Shown here piece after piece: positions 9,092 to 17,965 of a stretch of DNA of 64,000 nt; the first letter of the stretch is position 1, and each line of letters opens with the position of its first letter. Source of the stretch: Dyella_B humi (lineage in GTDB: Bacteria; Pseudomonadota; Gammaproteobacteria; Xanthomonadales; Rhodanobacteraceae); the NCBI RefSeq assembly GCF_044904605.1, contig NZ_JADIKI010000021.1, positions 806,001 to 870,000 on the forward strand, given 5' to 3'. The position numbers were made by a program, and so were the translations under genes. The notes beneath the pieces were generated by a model, which saw only the letters and a list, made by a program, of their open reading frames with translations, ran no database searches and was not told where the DNA came from.

Positions 9092-9109
9092 GCGTCTGAC
9101 TTATTGAAC

Positions 9110-9295
9110 TTTCCATTATTCGCAACAGGCAAGCGTTCCTTGCGAGGATGCTCGGCCTCGCCTTGTCGTCATTCCGGCGAAGGCCGGAATCCATCTTCAC
9201 TCTCGCACAGAGCAAAATGGATTCCGGCCTTCGCCGGAATGACGGTAAGGAAATGTTGGATCTTTTCGCAAGAGTGTTGCGAATAGCGAAAAACT
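9110..9295. repeat. Nested palindromic element with REP pair
   Basis: Two inverted REP-like units (9167-9193 and 9217-9245, CGTCATTCCGGCGAAGGCCG type) are flanked by related outer arms sharing TATTCGCAACA and CTTGCG (about 9117-9146 and 9267-9287). It separates the convergent isomerase and sulfurtransferase genes. Confidence 0.75.
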
Positions 9296-9301
9296 CAGTA
9301 G

Positions 9302-10141
9302 TTACTTCGCCACAGGCCGCGACGGATCACTAATCCACCCACTCCACGACGGCGCATACAAGCGCGAACCTGCAAGCCCGGCATGCTCCATCGCCAGCAG
9401 GTTGTGGCAGGCGGTCACGCCGGAGCCACACATGTGCACCACGTGTTCCGGCGCGTGATCCCCGATCACCGCGCGAAATGCCTCACGCAACTCGGCAGGC
9501 GACTTGAATCGCCCATCGGCTTGCAGGTTTTCGGTAAACGGGCGGTTCGCCGCGCCCGGCACGTGGCCGGCGGCGCGATCGATCGGTTCGACTTCGCCGC
9601 GATAGCGCGGTGTGGCGCGTGCATCGAGCAGCAGTTCGTTCGGCATGTTGGCGACGGCGGCGTGGTCGAGCACGACTTGGCTCGGATCGTACTGCACGCT
9701 TACCTGTGTCGACTGTCGCTGGGGAATCTCTTGCGACACCGGCAGATGCGCCGCCTTCCACGCAGCGTAACCGCCGTCGAGCACCGCCACTTCACGCACG
9801 CCGCACAGCCGCAGCAGCCACCACAAACGCGCCGCTGCGAGCGAACCATTGCTGGCATCGTAACTCACTACTTGCAAGCCGGGCCGCCAGCCCAAGCGCG
9901 CCAGCACGGCGGAAAACGCTGCTTCCGAAGGTAGCGGATGGCGCCCCAGGCCGAGCGAAACGCGGCTGAGATCGGAGAGATCGCGATCCAGATTTGCGAA
10001 GACCGCGCCAGGAATGTGCTCAGCGTGATAATCGCGCTCGCCCTTTTCCGCATCGGCAAGATCGTGACGGCAATCGACGATCAGCACGCCATCCGGCGGC
10101 AGCGCTGCGAGTTCTTCGGCGGAGATTAAAGTGCTTTTCAT
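9302..10141 (-). CDS. sseA: 3-mercaptopyruvate/thiosulfate sulfurtransferase
   Basis: A 279-residue two-domain rhodanese. The N-terminal domain (1-135) is inactive, with DASNG where the catalytic loop would be; the C-terminal domain carries C238 in the loop CGSGVTAC, the mercaptopyruvate-sulfurtransferase signature. It transfers sulfur from 3-mercaptopyruvate or thiosulfate to a nucleophilic acceptor in the cytoplasm. Its ATG overlaps the stop of the NUDIX gene by four bases (ATGA), so the two are translationally coupled within a three-gene operon. Confidence 0.9.
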   Translation of the reverse strand: MKSTLISAEELAALPPDGVLIVDCRHDLADAEKGERDYHAEHIPGAVFANLDRDLSDLSRVSLGLGRHPLPSEAAFSAVLARLGWRPGLQVVSYDASNGSLAAARLWWLLRLCGVREVAVLDGGYAAWKAAHLPVSQEIPQRQSTQVSVQYDPSQVVLDHAAVANMPNELLLDARATPRYRGEVEPIDRAAGHVPGAANRPFTENLQADGRFKSPAELREAFRAVIGDHAPEHVVHMCGSGVTACHNLLAMEHAGLAGSRLYAPSWSGWISDPSRPVAK

Positions 10142-10731
10142 GGCTGCTCCATCCTCTGCAAGAGATGCTGCACTATGGCTGCCGTAGCGCCCCAGATGCG
10201 ATAACCCTGGTAGCGGAATTCCACCATCTCACGGCGGTGGCCACGGAAGTCCATCGCATAGCGTTTCAGGTTCGAAGGTTCCAGGAGGAAGTCCAGCGGC
10301 ACTTCGAACACTTCGGCCACTTCGTCCGGCGCAGGATGGAATTGCGCATCGGCGGTGATGCGCGCAACCACCGGCGTGATGCAGAAACCGCTGATGGTTT
10401 CAAAGCAATCCAGGTAGCCCAGCGGCGTCACCAGCGAAGGATGCAGGCCGATCTCTTCCTCGCTTTCGCGCAAGGCGGTGGTCAGCGCATCGGCGTCCGT
10501 GGGATCGGCGCTGCCACCGGGAAACGCAACTTGCCCCGCATGTGAGCTCAGATGATCGGTGCGTACGGTGAAGATCATGCGCGGCTCGTGCTCGTCGCGC
10601 AGGCCGATCAGCACGGCGGCGGGTCGGCGTTCCATCTCGCCGATCAGTTCGGTCATCTGGACATGATTCCAGCCGGGCGGCGTCGGAGGCTGCGACAGCG
10701 GACGCAAGGCGCGCTGCAGGGCTTCCATCAT
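10138..10731 (-). CDS. CoA pyrophosphatase (NUDIX hydrolase, NudL/YeaB-like)
   Basis: A 197-residue NUDIX hydrolase. The NUDIX box lies around residues 73-96 (GG..., RESEEEIGL), preceded by the coenzyme-A-specific signature R-x3-L-x2-H-x-G-x3-FPGG at 57-73 (TDHLSSHAGQVAFPGG). Family members cleave CoA to 3',5'-ADP and phosphopantetheine. It overlaps the DUF1289 gene upstream and sseA downstream by four bases each. Confidence 0.88.
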   Translation of the reverse strand: MMEALQRALRPLSQPPTPPGWNHVQMTELIGEMERRPAAVLIGLRDEHEPRMIFTVRTDHLSSHAGQVAFPGGSADPTDADALTTALRESEEEIGLHPSLVTPLGYLDCFETISGFCITPVVARITADAQFHPAPDEVAEVFEVPLDFLLEPSNLKRYAMDFRGHRREMVEFRYQGYRIWGATAAIVQHLLQRMEQP

Positions 10732-10919
10732 GCGGACTCGCGCGCGGGAAGTACCACGTCCATGTAATGTGAACGCTCGTCCTCGCTCATGCTGAGCCAG
10801 CGCGCGATTTCATCGCCGGTGCGATAGCAGCCCTGGCAATAACCGCGCTCGTCGAGACGGCAGATGCCGATGCACGGACTGAGGATGGCTTGGGGAGAAA
10901 GCTGGGGAGAGTTCGACAT
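10728..10919 (-). CDS. DUF1289 small cysteine protein
   Basis: A 63-residue protein of the DUF1289 family. It has the four-cysteine pattern CIGICRLDERGYCQGCYRTG (residues 16-35), typical of a metal or Fe-S binding knuckle, and the conserved IARW..MS..ER tail. First gene of the DUF1289-NUDIX-sseA operon, overlapping the NUDIX start by four bases. Function unknown. Confidence 0.85.
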   Translation of the reverse strand: MSNSPQLSPQAILSPCIGICRLDERGYCQGCYRTGDEIARWLSMSEDERSHYMDVVLPARESA

Positions 10920-10937
10920 GCGCCCACAATGCTAATT

Positions 10938-11098
10938 GAAGCGGGGAACGGGGAACAGGGAATGGGGAACTTGTAGTGGGCGCCGGACCTTAAACTTCTA
11001 GCACGATTCGCCTTGGTGTGGCCGCAAAACTAACGAGAATGCGCCATTCCACGTTGTTCTACACGTTCCCTGTTCCCCGCTTCCAGTTCCCCGCCTTC
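10938..11098. repeat. Inverted GGGGAAC-type repeat pair
   Basis: Arms 10938-10970 (GAAGCGGGGAACGGGGAACA and continuing) and 11063-11098 are inverted copies. The right arm touches the FKBP stop codon. A related pair lies at 44022-44141. Confidence 0.65.
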
Positions 11099-11843
11099 AA
11101 GGGCTCGGCGCCTGCGGATTCGGCGGCTTGATGTCGAGCAGTTCGATGTCGAATACCAGCGCCTGATTGGGACCGATACGCGGCAGCGCACCGTGTTCAG
11201 CGTAGGCAAGCGAAGGCGGAATCACCACCTTCCAGCGATCGCCCACGTGCATGCGCGGGATCACGTACTGCCAACCACGGATCACCTTGTCCACGGTGAA
11301 GGTGACGGGCGAGCCGTGCGCCCAGGTGCTGTCGAACTCGGTGCCGTCGATCAGCATGCCGCGGTAGTTGACCGTGACCAGGCTGTCGATGCCCGGGTTG
11401 ATGGTGCCGCTGCCTGTCTTGATGACCGAATACTGGATGCCCGAAGGGAGCTGCACCACGCCCTGGAGCGTGGCGTTATGGGTCATGTATTCGGTACTCT
11501 TTTTCGCGTTCTCGGCCGCGATGCGATTGAACTCCGCCAGAGCCTGCTCGTGCATGCGCTCGCCCAGGCTGACCAACTGGTTGTACATGTCTTCCTTCGA
11601 CACGGACGGTGCGCGCTTGGCGTAGGCATCTTCGATGGCCTTTTGCAGCACGGCCATGTCCACCGGGAAATCGCCCTCGGAGAACTGGCTGCCGATGCGG
11701 TAGCCGATGGCGTAGGAAAGCTTGTGCTTGTCGAGCTTCACCACCGGGGGCTGCGACGGGCTGGACGCATTCGTCCCCTGCGCCTGGACCGCGAACACGG
11801 CAAGCAGCAGAAGAACTGGAAGCAGCCAACGCGTATGTGTCAT
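11097..11843 (-). CDS. Exported FKBP-type peptidyl-prolyl isomerase
   Basis: A 248-residue Mip/FkpA-like isomerase. The ATG at 11843 has GGAGAAA eight bases upstream and yields a signal peptide (MTHTRWLLPVLLLLAVFAVQAQ). An N-terminal dimerisation region (about 40-125, helical) is followed by an FKBP domain (about 130-240) with VTVNYRGMLIDGTEFDST, VIRGWQYVIPRMHVGDRW and IPPSLAYAEHGA. It acts on proline peptide bonds of exported proteins in the periplasm. No neighbour is functionally linked. Confidence 0.9.
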   Translation of the reverse strand: MTHTRWLLPVLLLLAVFAVQAQGTNASSPSQPPVVKLDKHKLSYAIGYRIGSQFSEGDFPVDMAVLQKAIEDAYAKRAPSVSKEDMYNQLVSLGERMHEQALAEFNRIAAENAKKSTEYMTHNATLQGVVQLPSGIQYSVIKTGSGTINPGIDSLVTVNYRGMLIDGTEFDSTWAHGSPVTFTVDKVIRGWQYVIPRMHVGDRWKVVIPPSLAYAEHGALPRIGPNQALVFDIELLDIKPPNPQAPSP

Positions 11844-12171
11844 TGCTTTCTCCATGGAGCGGTGCCGCCCAACGCCTCCGTGCGGCCGGCATTTCTTGTG
11901 AGCGGCCAACAGAACCGGCATGGATGACCTGGGGACATATGGGCGGGCTCTAAGCATACGGCGAAAACCACCATCCTAAGCGGTTCGGTCGTCCGATGCA
12001 GCCATGCCGAAGGTTCGGCGCGATGCGCAGAGGGTTCGACATCCCCGGATGGCAACATCGGACAACATGATCGAAAACCTTGAGGAGACATCGAACAGGC
12101 TGTGAGAAAGCCGGGAATGGCAAAGGTTCCCGCTGCTAAAATCCGCGTTTTACGTTGATACGGAGTCCATC
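11844..12171. other. Divergent intergenic region
   Basis: 328 bp between the FKBP gene and the enoyl-CoA hydratase gene. It must hold both promoters; a TAAAAT at 12138-12143 could be a -10 for the hydratase gene but has no good -35. No gene or repeat seen. Confidence 0.4.
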
Positions 12172-12954
12172 GTGGCTTACCGCAACCTTGAGATCGCCAA
12201 CCGCGGTGCCGTGCGCACCATTACCGTCAATCGCCCGGACAAGCTCAATGCGCTCAATCGCGAGACTTTGAACGAGCTGACCCTGGCCTTCAGCCAAGCC
12301 GCGCAGGACGACGCCGTGCGGGCGATCGTGCTGGCCGGCGCCGGCGACAAGGCGTTCGTGGCCGGCGCGGACATCAGCGAGATGAACGGTTGCACACCAG
12401 TCCAGGGACAGAGCTTTTCGCGTACTGGCCAGCGGCTGATGAGCAGCATCGAACGGCTCGGCAAACCGGTGATCGCGCGCATCCAGGGCTTTGCGCTAGG
12501 CGGCGGCATGGAACTGGCCATGGCTTGCCATCTGCGCATCGCCAGCGAGAAAGCCAAGTTCGGCCAGCCCGAAATCAACCTCGGCCTGATCCCCGGCTTC
12601 GGCGGCACCCAGCGCCTGCTGCGCTTGGCGGGTCGTGGCGCCACGCTTGAACTATGCCTGACCGGCGGCACCATCAACGCGCAGCGCGCCTATGAACTGG
12701 GCATCGTCACCCGCGTGGTCGCGCCCGAAGCGCTGGATGAAACGGTTAATGCGCTGGCCGATCAACTGGCTGCCGCCGCGCCGCTGGCTGCGGCCAGCAT
12801 TCTCGATGCTGTGCTGCAAGGTGGTGAGACATCGCTGGACCAGGGGTTGGAGTTCGAAACCCAAGGGTTTGCGTTGATGTTTGCGACGGAAGATATGAAG
12901 GAAGGGACGGGTGCGTTTTTGGAGAAGCGCAAGGCTGTGTTTGTCGGAAAGTGA
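12172..12954 (+). CDS. Enoyl-CoA hydratase
   Basis: A 260-residue crotonase. Both catalytic glutamates are in place: GGMELAMACHL (first Glu, near residue 119) and PEINLGLIPGFGGTQRL (second, near 139); the oxyanion segment is AFVAGADISEM. It hydrates 2-trans-enoyl-CoA to 3-hydroxyacyl-CoA in fatty acid or short-chain acyl-CoA breakdown. Translation begins at a GTG (12172) preceded by CGGAG. It is monocistronic, followed by the composite palindromic element at 12966-13288. Confidence 0.9.
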   Translation: MAYRNLEIANRGAVRTITVNRPDKLNALNRETLNELTLAFSQAAQDDAVRAIVLAGAGDKAFVAGADISEMNGCTPVQGQSFSRTGQRLMSSIERLGKPVIARIQGFALGGGMELAMACHLRIASEKAKFGQPEINLGLIPGFGGTQRLLRLAGRGATLELCLTGGTINAQRAYELGIVTRVVAPEALDETVNALADQLAAAAPLAAASILDAVLQGGETSLDQGLEFETQGFALMFATEDMKEGTGAFLEKRKAVFVGK

Positions 12955-12965
12955 ATCCGTATTCC

Positions 12966-13288
12966 CATGGCCGTCATTGACCAGCTTCGCTGTTGTAAAG
13001 CGCCTCCGCGAAAGCACACTGTTGTCCGGAAAAACTGCGGAGCATGATTCGCCGTAATGCTTGGAGCTCGTCATCCCGGCGAAAGCCGGGACCCAGCGAC
13101 TTATAAATCGTCAAAGTCACTGGACCCCGGCTTTCGCCGGGGCGACGAATCGGTGGCATTGAATTTCAAGGAGAAATTCAAGCATCAGGAGACGTGCGAG
13201 ACTTTTTCCTGGCGCTTCATTTTCCCTGACAGCAGTTCGCTTTCGCGGAGGCGCTTTACAACAGCGAAGCTGGTCAATGACGGCCATG
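12966..13288. repeat. Composite element: perfect 49-bp inverted repeats around a REP pair
   Basis: Arms 12966-13014 and 13240-13288 are exact reverse complements over 49 bp. Between them sit CACTGTTGTCCG (13017-13028) and a REP-like pair (13069-13147). Each arm is itself a REP half interrupted by a 28-bp sequence (AGGCGCTTTACAACAGCGAA then GCTGGTCA). The structure looks like a small non-autonomous, MITE-like element; no transposase is present. Confidence 0.85.
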
Positions 13289-13304
13289 AGGATTACGCAT
13301 GTTG

Positions 13305-14225
13305 TCAGTGCCCGCCGCGGTATTTCTTCTCACCCGCCGTGATCCGCAAATCAAGCCGATTCTCCGGCGGCGCCAACGGGCATGTCGCGAATGGCGTGAA
13401 CGAGCACGGCGGGTTGTACGCCTTGTTGAAATCCAACACCACTTTGCCGTTCTGCGGTAGCGCGGCGTAGAGGAAACGCGCAGCGCCGTAGGTTTCGTGA
13501 CCGGAGGTGCGATCGGCAAGCACGAAGAATAGTTCGCCGCCCGGCTCTTCCTGATACGGCAGCAATTCGTAAGTGTGTCCGTCGCGCGTAAACACCGCTT
13601 TGCCCGGCACTTTCACCGTGTCGATGGTGCCGATCACCGAACCGATCTGCAGATCGTGCGGCGGATCGAAGGGCACCCAGTCGGCCACGATGTGCCATGA
13701 AGGATCGATGGGGAAATAGTCGATGCCAAGGAAGTGCTTGCGCGTGGCGGCTTCGGTGTCCTTTACGCGCAGCGCCTTGCGGCCTTCGCGATCGATCACG
13801 TAGAAGTTCGCCTCTCCGAAGGAAACCTTGGTGGGCGATGCGTTGCCGGTTACGTGCGCGTCATCGATCAGCGTGGCTTCTTCCACCGGCTTGCCGTCGA
13901 TCGTCGCGCCGCCGTTTTTTTCCAGCTTGATATGCAACTGCCCGCTCTTGTCGAGCGTGATCACGCCCAGATGCGCGGGGCCAGCTTGCAGAATAATGTC
14001 GTTATCGGATGCGGTGCCGACTTTGTTCGCACCTTCCTGCAGCCATTCCAGCCCGATCAGGCTGAGCCAGCCGTCTGGTGCGGTCAGCCGCGCAACGCGC
14101 GCGGTGCGCCATTGCTCGATGCTTTGCTGGTAGGCATCGGGCGTCACAGGTTGTTGCGTTGTATCGGCATGCACGAGGGCCACTCCTGTACTTAGGATCA
14201 GTCCGGCCAGGACGTTACGCCACAT
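13305..14225 (-). CDS. Exported DUF1684 domain protein
   Basis: A 306-residue protein. Starting at the ATG at 14225 (GGAG upstream) gives a signal peptide (MWRNVLAGLILSTGVALVHA). The DUF1684 signature runs through the protein: IEQWRTARVARLTAPDGWLSLIGLEWL near the N-terminus, YFPIDPSWHIVADW in the middle, and YNPPCSFTPFATCPLAPPEN near the C-terminus. The family has no established reaction. Two upstream in-frame codons would lengthen it by 21 residues but lack a signal peptide. Confidence 0.85.
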   Translation of the reverse strand: MWRNVLAGLILSTGVALVHADTTQQPVTPDAYQQSIEQWRTARVARLTAPDGWLSLIGLEWLQEGANKVGTASDNDIILQAGPAHLGVITLDKSGQLHIKLEKNGGATIDGKPVEEATLIDDAHVTGNASPTKVSFGEANFYVIDREGRKALRVKDTEAATRKHFLGIDYFPIDPSWHIVADWVPFDPPHDLQIGSVIGTIDTVKVPGKAVFTRDGHTYELLPYQEEPGGELFFVLADRTSGHETYGAARFLYAALPQNGKVVLDFNKAYNPPCSFTPFATCPLAPPENRLDLRITAGEKKYRGGH

Positions 14226-14297
14226 GGGGTTCACTCCGCTCGATGCAATGGGATGCCCCGAGTATGGACGTCCATTTGTGCGTAGCACAAGCGATCG

Positions 14298-16127
14298 TTA
14301 ACGACCGCGCAGAAAAAGCTTATCCAGTTCCGTCATGCCCAGTTGCACCCAGGTGGGGCGGCCGTGATTGCATTGGCCGGAGCGCTCGGTGGCCTCCATC
14401 TCGCGCAGCAGGGCGTTCATTTCCGGCAGCGTAAGGCGACGGCCCGCGCGTACCGAGCCATGGCAGGCCATGGTGGACAGCAATTCGTTTTCCAGCTCCT
14501 GCAGCTGGCGCGAGCTGCCGTGCTGCGCCAGTTCGCCGAGCACGCTGCGGGTGAGTTCGGCGACATCCGCGCCTTCCAGCAAGGCCGGAATGCGCCGCAC
14601 CACCACTGCGGAAGGACCGCTGCGCGATAGCTCCAGGCCCCAGTCGGCCAGCGCCTCAGCGTGTTCTTCGGCCGCGGCGGCTTCCTTCGCGCTAACCGGC
14701 ACCGACAGCGGTACCAGCAGGATCTGCGAACGCAGGTTGCTGCACGCGCGACCGGTTTTCAGTTTTTCATAGGTGATGCGCTCGTGCGCGGCATGCATGT
14801 CGACCAGCACCAGACCATGCGCATTCTCGGCGAGGATGTAGATGGTCTTGAGCTGCGCGATGGCGTAACCCAGTGGCGGCGCTTCGCTGGCATCCGCCGC
14901 GGGCATGGCCTGAAACGCCACGGTCGTCGGCGCGACTGTTACGTCGCCGCCTAGCAAGGCCGCGTAATCGGCAAGCGGTTCTTCGCGCACACCCAGATGC
15001 AGGCGGCTCTGCGCTGCGTTGTTCGGCCAGTTGTTGCTCACTTGTCGGCTGAACTGCTGCACTCCGTTGGACGCCACATCCGCAGAGGCATTCCAGTCCG
15101 GCGTTTCCACTGGCACGTGCTGGCCAGCGCGCGTTTCCGCGAGCGCTTCATGCAGGGTGCGGAACAGGAAATCGTGCACGAGGCGCTGTTCGCGAAAGCG
15201 CACTTCGCTCTTGGCCGGATGCACGTTGACGTCCACGCCGATGGGATCTAGTTCCAGATAAAGCACAAAGGCCGGATAACGGCCGTGGAACAGCACATCG
15301 GCATAAGCCTGCCGCACCGCATGCGCCACCACACGATCGCGCACCAGGCGGCCGTTCACGTAGAAATACTGGGCATCCGCTTGCGGTCGCGAGGCGGTCG
15401 GCAATCCCACCCATCCTGACAAACGCATGCCTGCCGAAGCATGATCGATGCGCAGGCTTTGCTGTGGAAACGTCTCGCCAAGCACTTCGGCCACGCGCAT
15501 CAGCATGGCCTGCTCATCGCGCGCGGACTTCCACACACGCACCGATTTGCCGTTGTGGCTTAGACGGAACTCTACGCTGCCGCGCGCCAGCGCCAGAGAT
15601 TTGAGCAGATCGTCGATATGCGCGAACTCGGTGCGCTCGGCGCGGAGAAATTTGCGTCGTGCCGGCACGTTGTAGAACAGGTCGCGCACTTCCACGCTGG
15701 TGCCTTGCGGATGTTGCGCGGGACGCACGTCTTGCATGCGACCGCTGTCGACTTCGATGCGAAAGGCGTTGTCCGCGCCGCGCAAGCGCGAGGTCATGGC
15801 GAAGCGTCCCACCGAGGCCATCGATGCGATCGCCTCACCGCGGAAGCCCATGCTCGCCACATGTTCCAGATCGTCGAAGCTGCCGATCTTGCTGGTGGCA
15901 TGCGAGGCCACGGCCAGCGGAAGATCCTCGGGAGCGATGCCGTCGCCGTCGTCGCGCACGCGAATCAAACGCGCACCACCGAGCTCGATGTCGACTTCGA
16001 CGCGCGCCGCACCGGCGTCGAGACTGTTCTCGACCAGTTCCTTCACGACCGACGAAGGCCGTTCAATCACTTCGCCGGCGGCGATCTGGTTGATGAGCTC
16101 GGGGGGAAGTGGGCGGATGCGGGACAT
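14298..16127 (-). CDS. mutL: DNA mismatch repair protein MutL
   Basis: A 609-residue MutL. The GHKL ATPase domain shows LINQIAAGEVIERPSSVVKE, ENSLDAGA, RVRDDGDGI and MGFRGEAIASM in the first 110 residues, followed by the transducer domain with FYNVPARRKF. The C-terminal dimerisation domain ends with ATERSGQCNHGRPTWVQL. No DQHAxxE endonuclease motif of Bacillus type was noticed (VDMHAAHERI is the equivalent segment). It couples MutS mismatch recognition to MutH or UvrD. The ATG at 16127 is preferred; an in-frame TTG lies three codons earlier. It ends the nnr-tsaE-amiC-mutL block, as in E. coli. Confidence 0.95.
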   Translation of the reverse strand: MSRIRPLPPELINQIAAGEVIERPSSVVKELVENSLDAGAARVEVDIELGGARLIRVRDDGDGIAPEDLPLAVASHATSKIGSFDDLEHVASMGFRGEAIASMASVGRFAMTSRLRGADNAFRIEVDSGRMQDVRPAQHPQGTSVEVRDLFYNVPARRKFLRAERTEFAHIDDLLKSLALARGSVEFRLSHNGKSVRVWKSARDEQAMLMRVAEVLGETFPQQSLRIDHASAGMRLSGWVGLPTASRPQADAQYFYVNGRLVRDRVVAHAVRQAYADVLFHGRYPAFVLYLELDPIGVDVNVHPAKSEVRFREQRLVHDFLFRTLHEALAETRAGQHVPVETPDWNASADVASNGVQQFSRQVSNNWPNNAAQSRLHLGVREEPLADYAALLGGDVTVAPTTVAFQAMPAADASEAPPLGYAIAQLKTIYILAENAHGLVLVDMHAAHERITYEKLKTGRACSNLRSQILLVPLSVPVSAKEAAAAEEHAEALADWGLELSRSGPSAVVVRRIPALLEGADVAELTRSVLGELAQHGSSRQLQELENELLSTMACHGSVRAGRRLTLPEMNALLREMEATERSGQCNHGRPTWVQLGMTELDKLFLRGR

Positions 16128-16183
16128 GGGACGCAAGCTTAGCAGCGCAGCGTCCCATCAACTATCCGGATATCGATGTGGCT

Positions 16184-16213
16184 CGTAGGCTGGGATGCCA
16201 ATCCCAGCCTACG
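16184..16213. repeat. Perfect 13-bp hairpin between amiC and mutL
   Basis: CGTAGGCTGGGAT, loop GCCA, and the exact reverse complement. It sits between the amiC stop and mutL start on a shared transcript and may be an RNA-processing or partial termination stem; there is no T-run. Confidence 0.6.
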
Positions 16214-16222
16214 CAGCCATTG

Positions 16223-17776
16223 CTAACTGTTCGGGATCACCAGCATCGTGCCGGTACGCACGCTGTTGCTGTTGATGCCATTGACGCTCTTGAGCGAGTC
16301 CACACTCACGCCGTATTGCTTGGCGATACTGCGCAAAGTTTCGCCATTGGCAACGCGGTGCAAGTCGCGCGCATCAGCATCCGCAGGCTCGGAAGCGCTG
16401 GCGATCGTGTCCGATTTGGCTGCTACGTCGCTGTCAGCCGGCGACATGCCTTTGCGGCGCGCGGCTTCCATCGCAAACCAGGTGCCAGGCGGCGGGCTGC
16501 TCATGAAGTAGCCCTTCACGCCATCCATAATCGCTGTCGCCAACTGCTGCTGATGCGAGGGATCGCGCAGCTTGCGCTCTTCCGTCGGATTGCTGATGAA
16601 GGCCGTCTCGACCAGGATCGAGGGTACGTCGGGCGAACGCAGCACCACGAAGTTGGCGTGCTCCACGTAGCCACGATGCGTCGGGCCGATCGCCGACAGG
16701 GCGTTGAGGACGTTCTGGGCCACCGTTTCACTGGCCTGCACGGCCCAACCCTGTTGCATATCCAGCAGCACGGAAGCGAGGCCGTCGTTCTCCGCGGCCA
16801 GCGATACGCCACCGATCAGGTCGGAACTGTTTTCGCGATCGGCCAGCATCTGCGCGGCCACCGAACTCTTGCCGCGCGGGGACAACACCCATACCGACGC
16901 GCCCTTGGCGTCGCTGCCCGGGTACGAGTCGGCGTGAACGGCGACGAACAGGTCGGCCTGATTCTGGCGGGCGATTTCGTAGCGCTGCTTCAGCGGGATG
17001 AAGTAGTCGCCATCGCGCGTAAGGATGGCCTTCATGCCGGGCTGGCGATTGATCTGGGCAGCCAGTGCGCGCGCCACCGCGAGCGTGACATCTTTTTCCA
17101 GCACGCCGTTGGGGCCATGCGCACCCTGGTCCTTGCCGCCGTGGCCCGCGTCGACGGCCACGACTACCTGGCGCTGGCTATTGAGCAATACCGCCGCTTG
17201 GCGTGTGGTAACCCCTTTGCGCGAGGTCAGCTTGCTGCTGGCGTTGACCACCACCGGCGCCGGAGCATCGTCGTCTCTGTCGGCGACCGTGGAAGCGTTG
17301 GAACTGGTCGGCGCCGGCTTGCTCGACGCCACGGCCGTATCGCCTGCCTCATCCGGCGCGGCGGACTTGGCGGGTGCCTGGCCGCTACCCGGGTAAAGAT
17401 CCAGCACCAGTCGATAACCCGACTGACCGGACGGGCCAAGCAGGAAAGTCTTGGGCTGGCTATTCGGCGCTACCGACGCCGTGATGCGCAGGCCATCGCC
17501 CTGTGATGCGCTGTTCAACCCCTTAAAGAGGCCTTGCGCCGAAGGCGCGAGCTTGCCCGCGGCGCGGCTGTCGGCCAGATCGAGCACGATTTGGTCGCCA
17601 TTCTGGCTGAGCTTGTACTTGGCTGGGCCGGAAAGATCGAACACCACGCGGGTGTAGTCGGGGCCGGCCCAGACGCGGGCGTCCTTCACATCGGAGGCAT
17701 GCAGGACAGCACCCGGCGCCGCGACCAGGATCGCGGTACCAACCAAGCTAGCAATGCGAGTGAGATAGCCCCTCAT
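16223..17776 (-). CDS. amiC: N-acetylmuramoyl-L-alanine amidase (AMIN + Amidase_3 + LysM)
   Basis: A 517-residue periplasmic cell-wall amidase that splits daughter-cell septa. Domain order: signal peptide (MRGYLTRIASLVGTAILVAA), AMIN domain (about 30-130) for septal targeting, a Pro/Ser-rich linker, Amidase_3 domain (about 205-425) with zinc ligands in DAGHGGKDQGA, the Glu of VLEKD, VHAD and the catalytic Glu in ETAFISN, then a C-terminal LysM (about 470-517). A LysM tail and the place next to tsaE and mutL match AmiB/AmiC of gammaproteobacteria, so the amiB name is equally possible. The start at 17776 is chosen for the signal peptide; its ribosome site is poor and an ATG at 17836 or 17845 is possible. 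Confidence 0.88.
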   Translation of the reverse strand: MRGYLTRIASLVGTAILVAAPGAVLHASDVKDARVWAGPDYTRVVFDLSGPAKYKLSQNGDQIVLDLADSRAAGKLAPSAQGLFKGLNSASQGDGLRITASVAPNSQPKTFLLGPSGQSGYRLVLDLYPGSGQAPAKSAAPDEAGDTAVASSKPAPTSSNASTVADRDDDAPAPVVVNASSKLTSRKGVTTRQAAVLLNSQRQVVVAVDAGHGGKDQGAHGPNGVLEKDVTLAVARALAAQINRQPGMKAILTRDGDYFIPLKQRYEIARQNQADLFVAVHADSYPGSDAKGASVWVLSPRGKSSVAAQMLADRENSSDLIGGVSLAAENDGLASVLLDMQQGWAVQASETVAQNVLNALSAIGPTHRGYVEHANFVVLRSPDVPSILVETAFISNPTEERKLRDPSHQQQLATAIMDGVKGYFMSSPPPGTWFAMEAARRKGMSPADSDVAAKSDTIASASEPADADARDLHRVANGETLRSIAKQYGVSVDSLKSVNGINSNSVRTGTMLVIPNS

Positions 17777-17965
17777 GGTGCCGCATTGAAGCGCAGCAGT
17801 TGGCTGAATGCAAGAGGTTTTCCCTTGTTTTTCCATGACCTGCACGGCATTTGTCAGATCAGGTCAAGCTATCGGCCATAAGCCACGCATTTTGCGGGGT
17901 AGGTTCTGCGCAGTCTGCCCGTTCAGTTTTCCTAATTGGCTCCAGCACTTATGGCAGGCTGCGTC

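Noticed and set aside
16109..17506. 465-codon plus-strand frame opposite amiC
   Set aside because: Antisense to a well-defined amidase gene; composition is His/Arg-rich shadow sequence.
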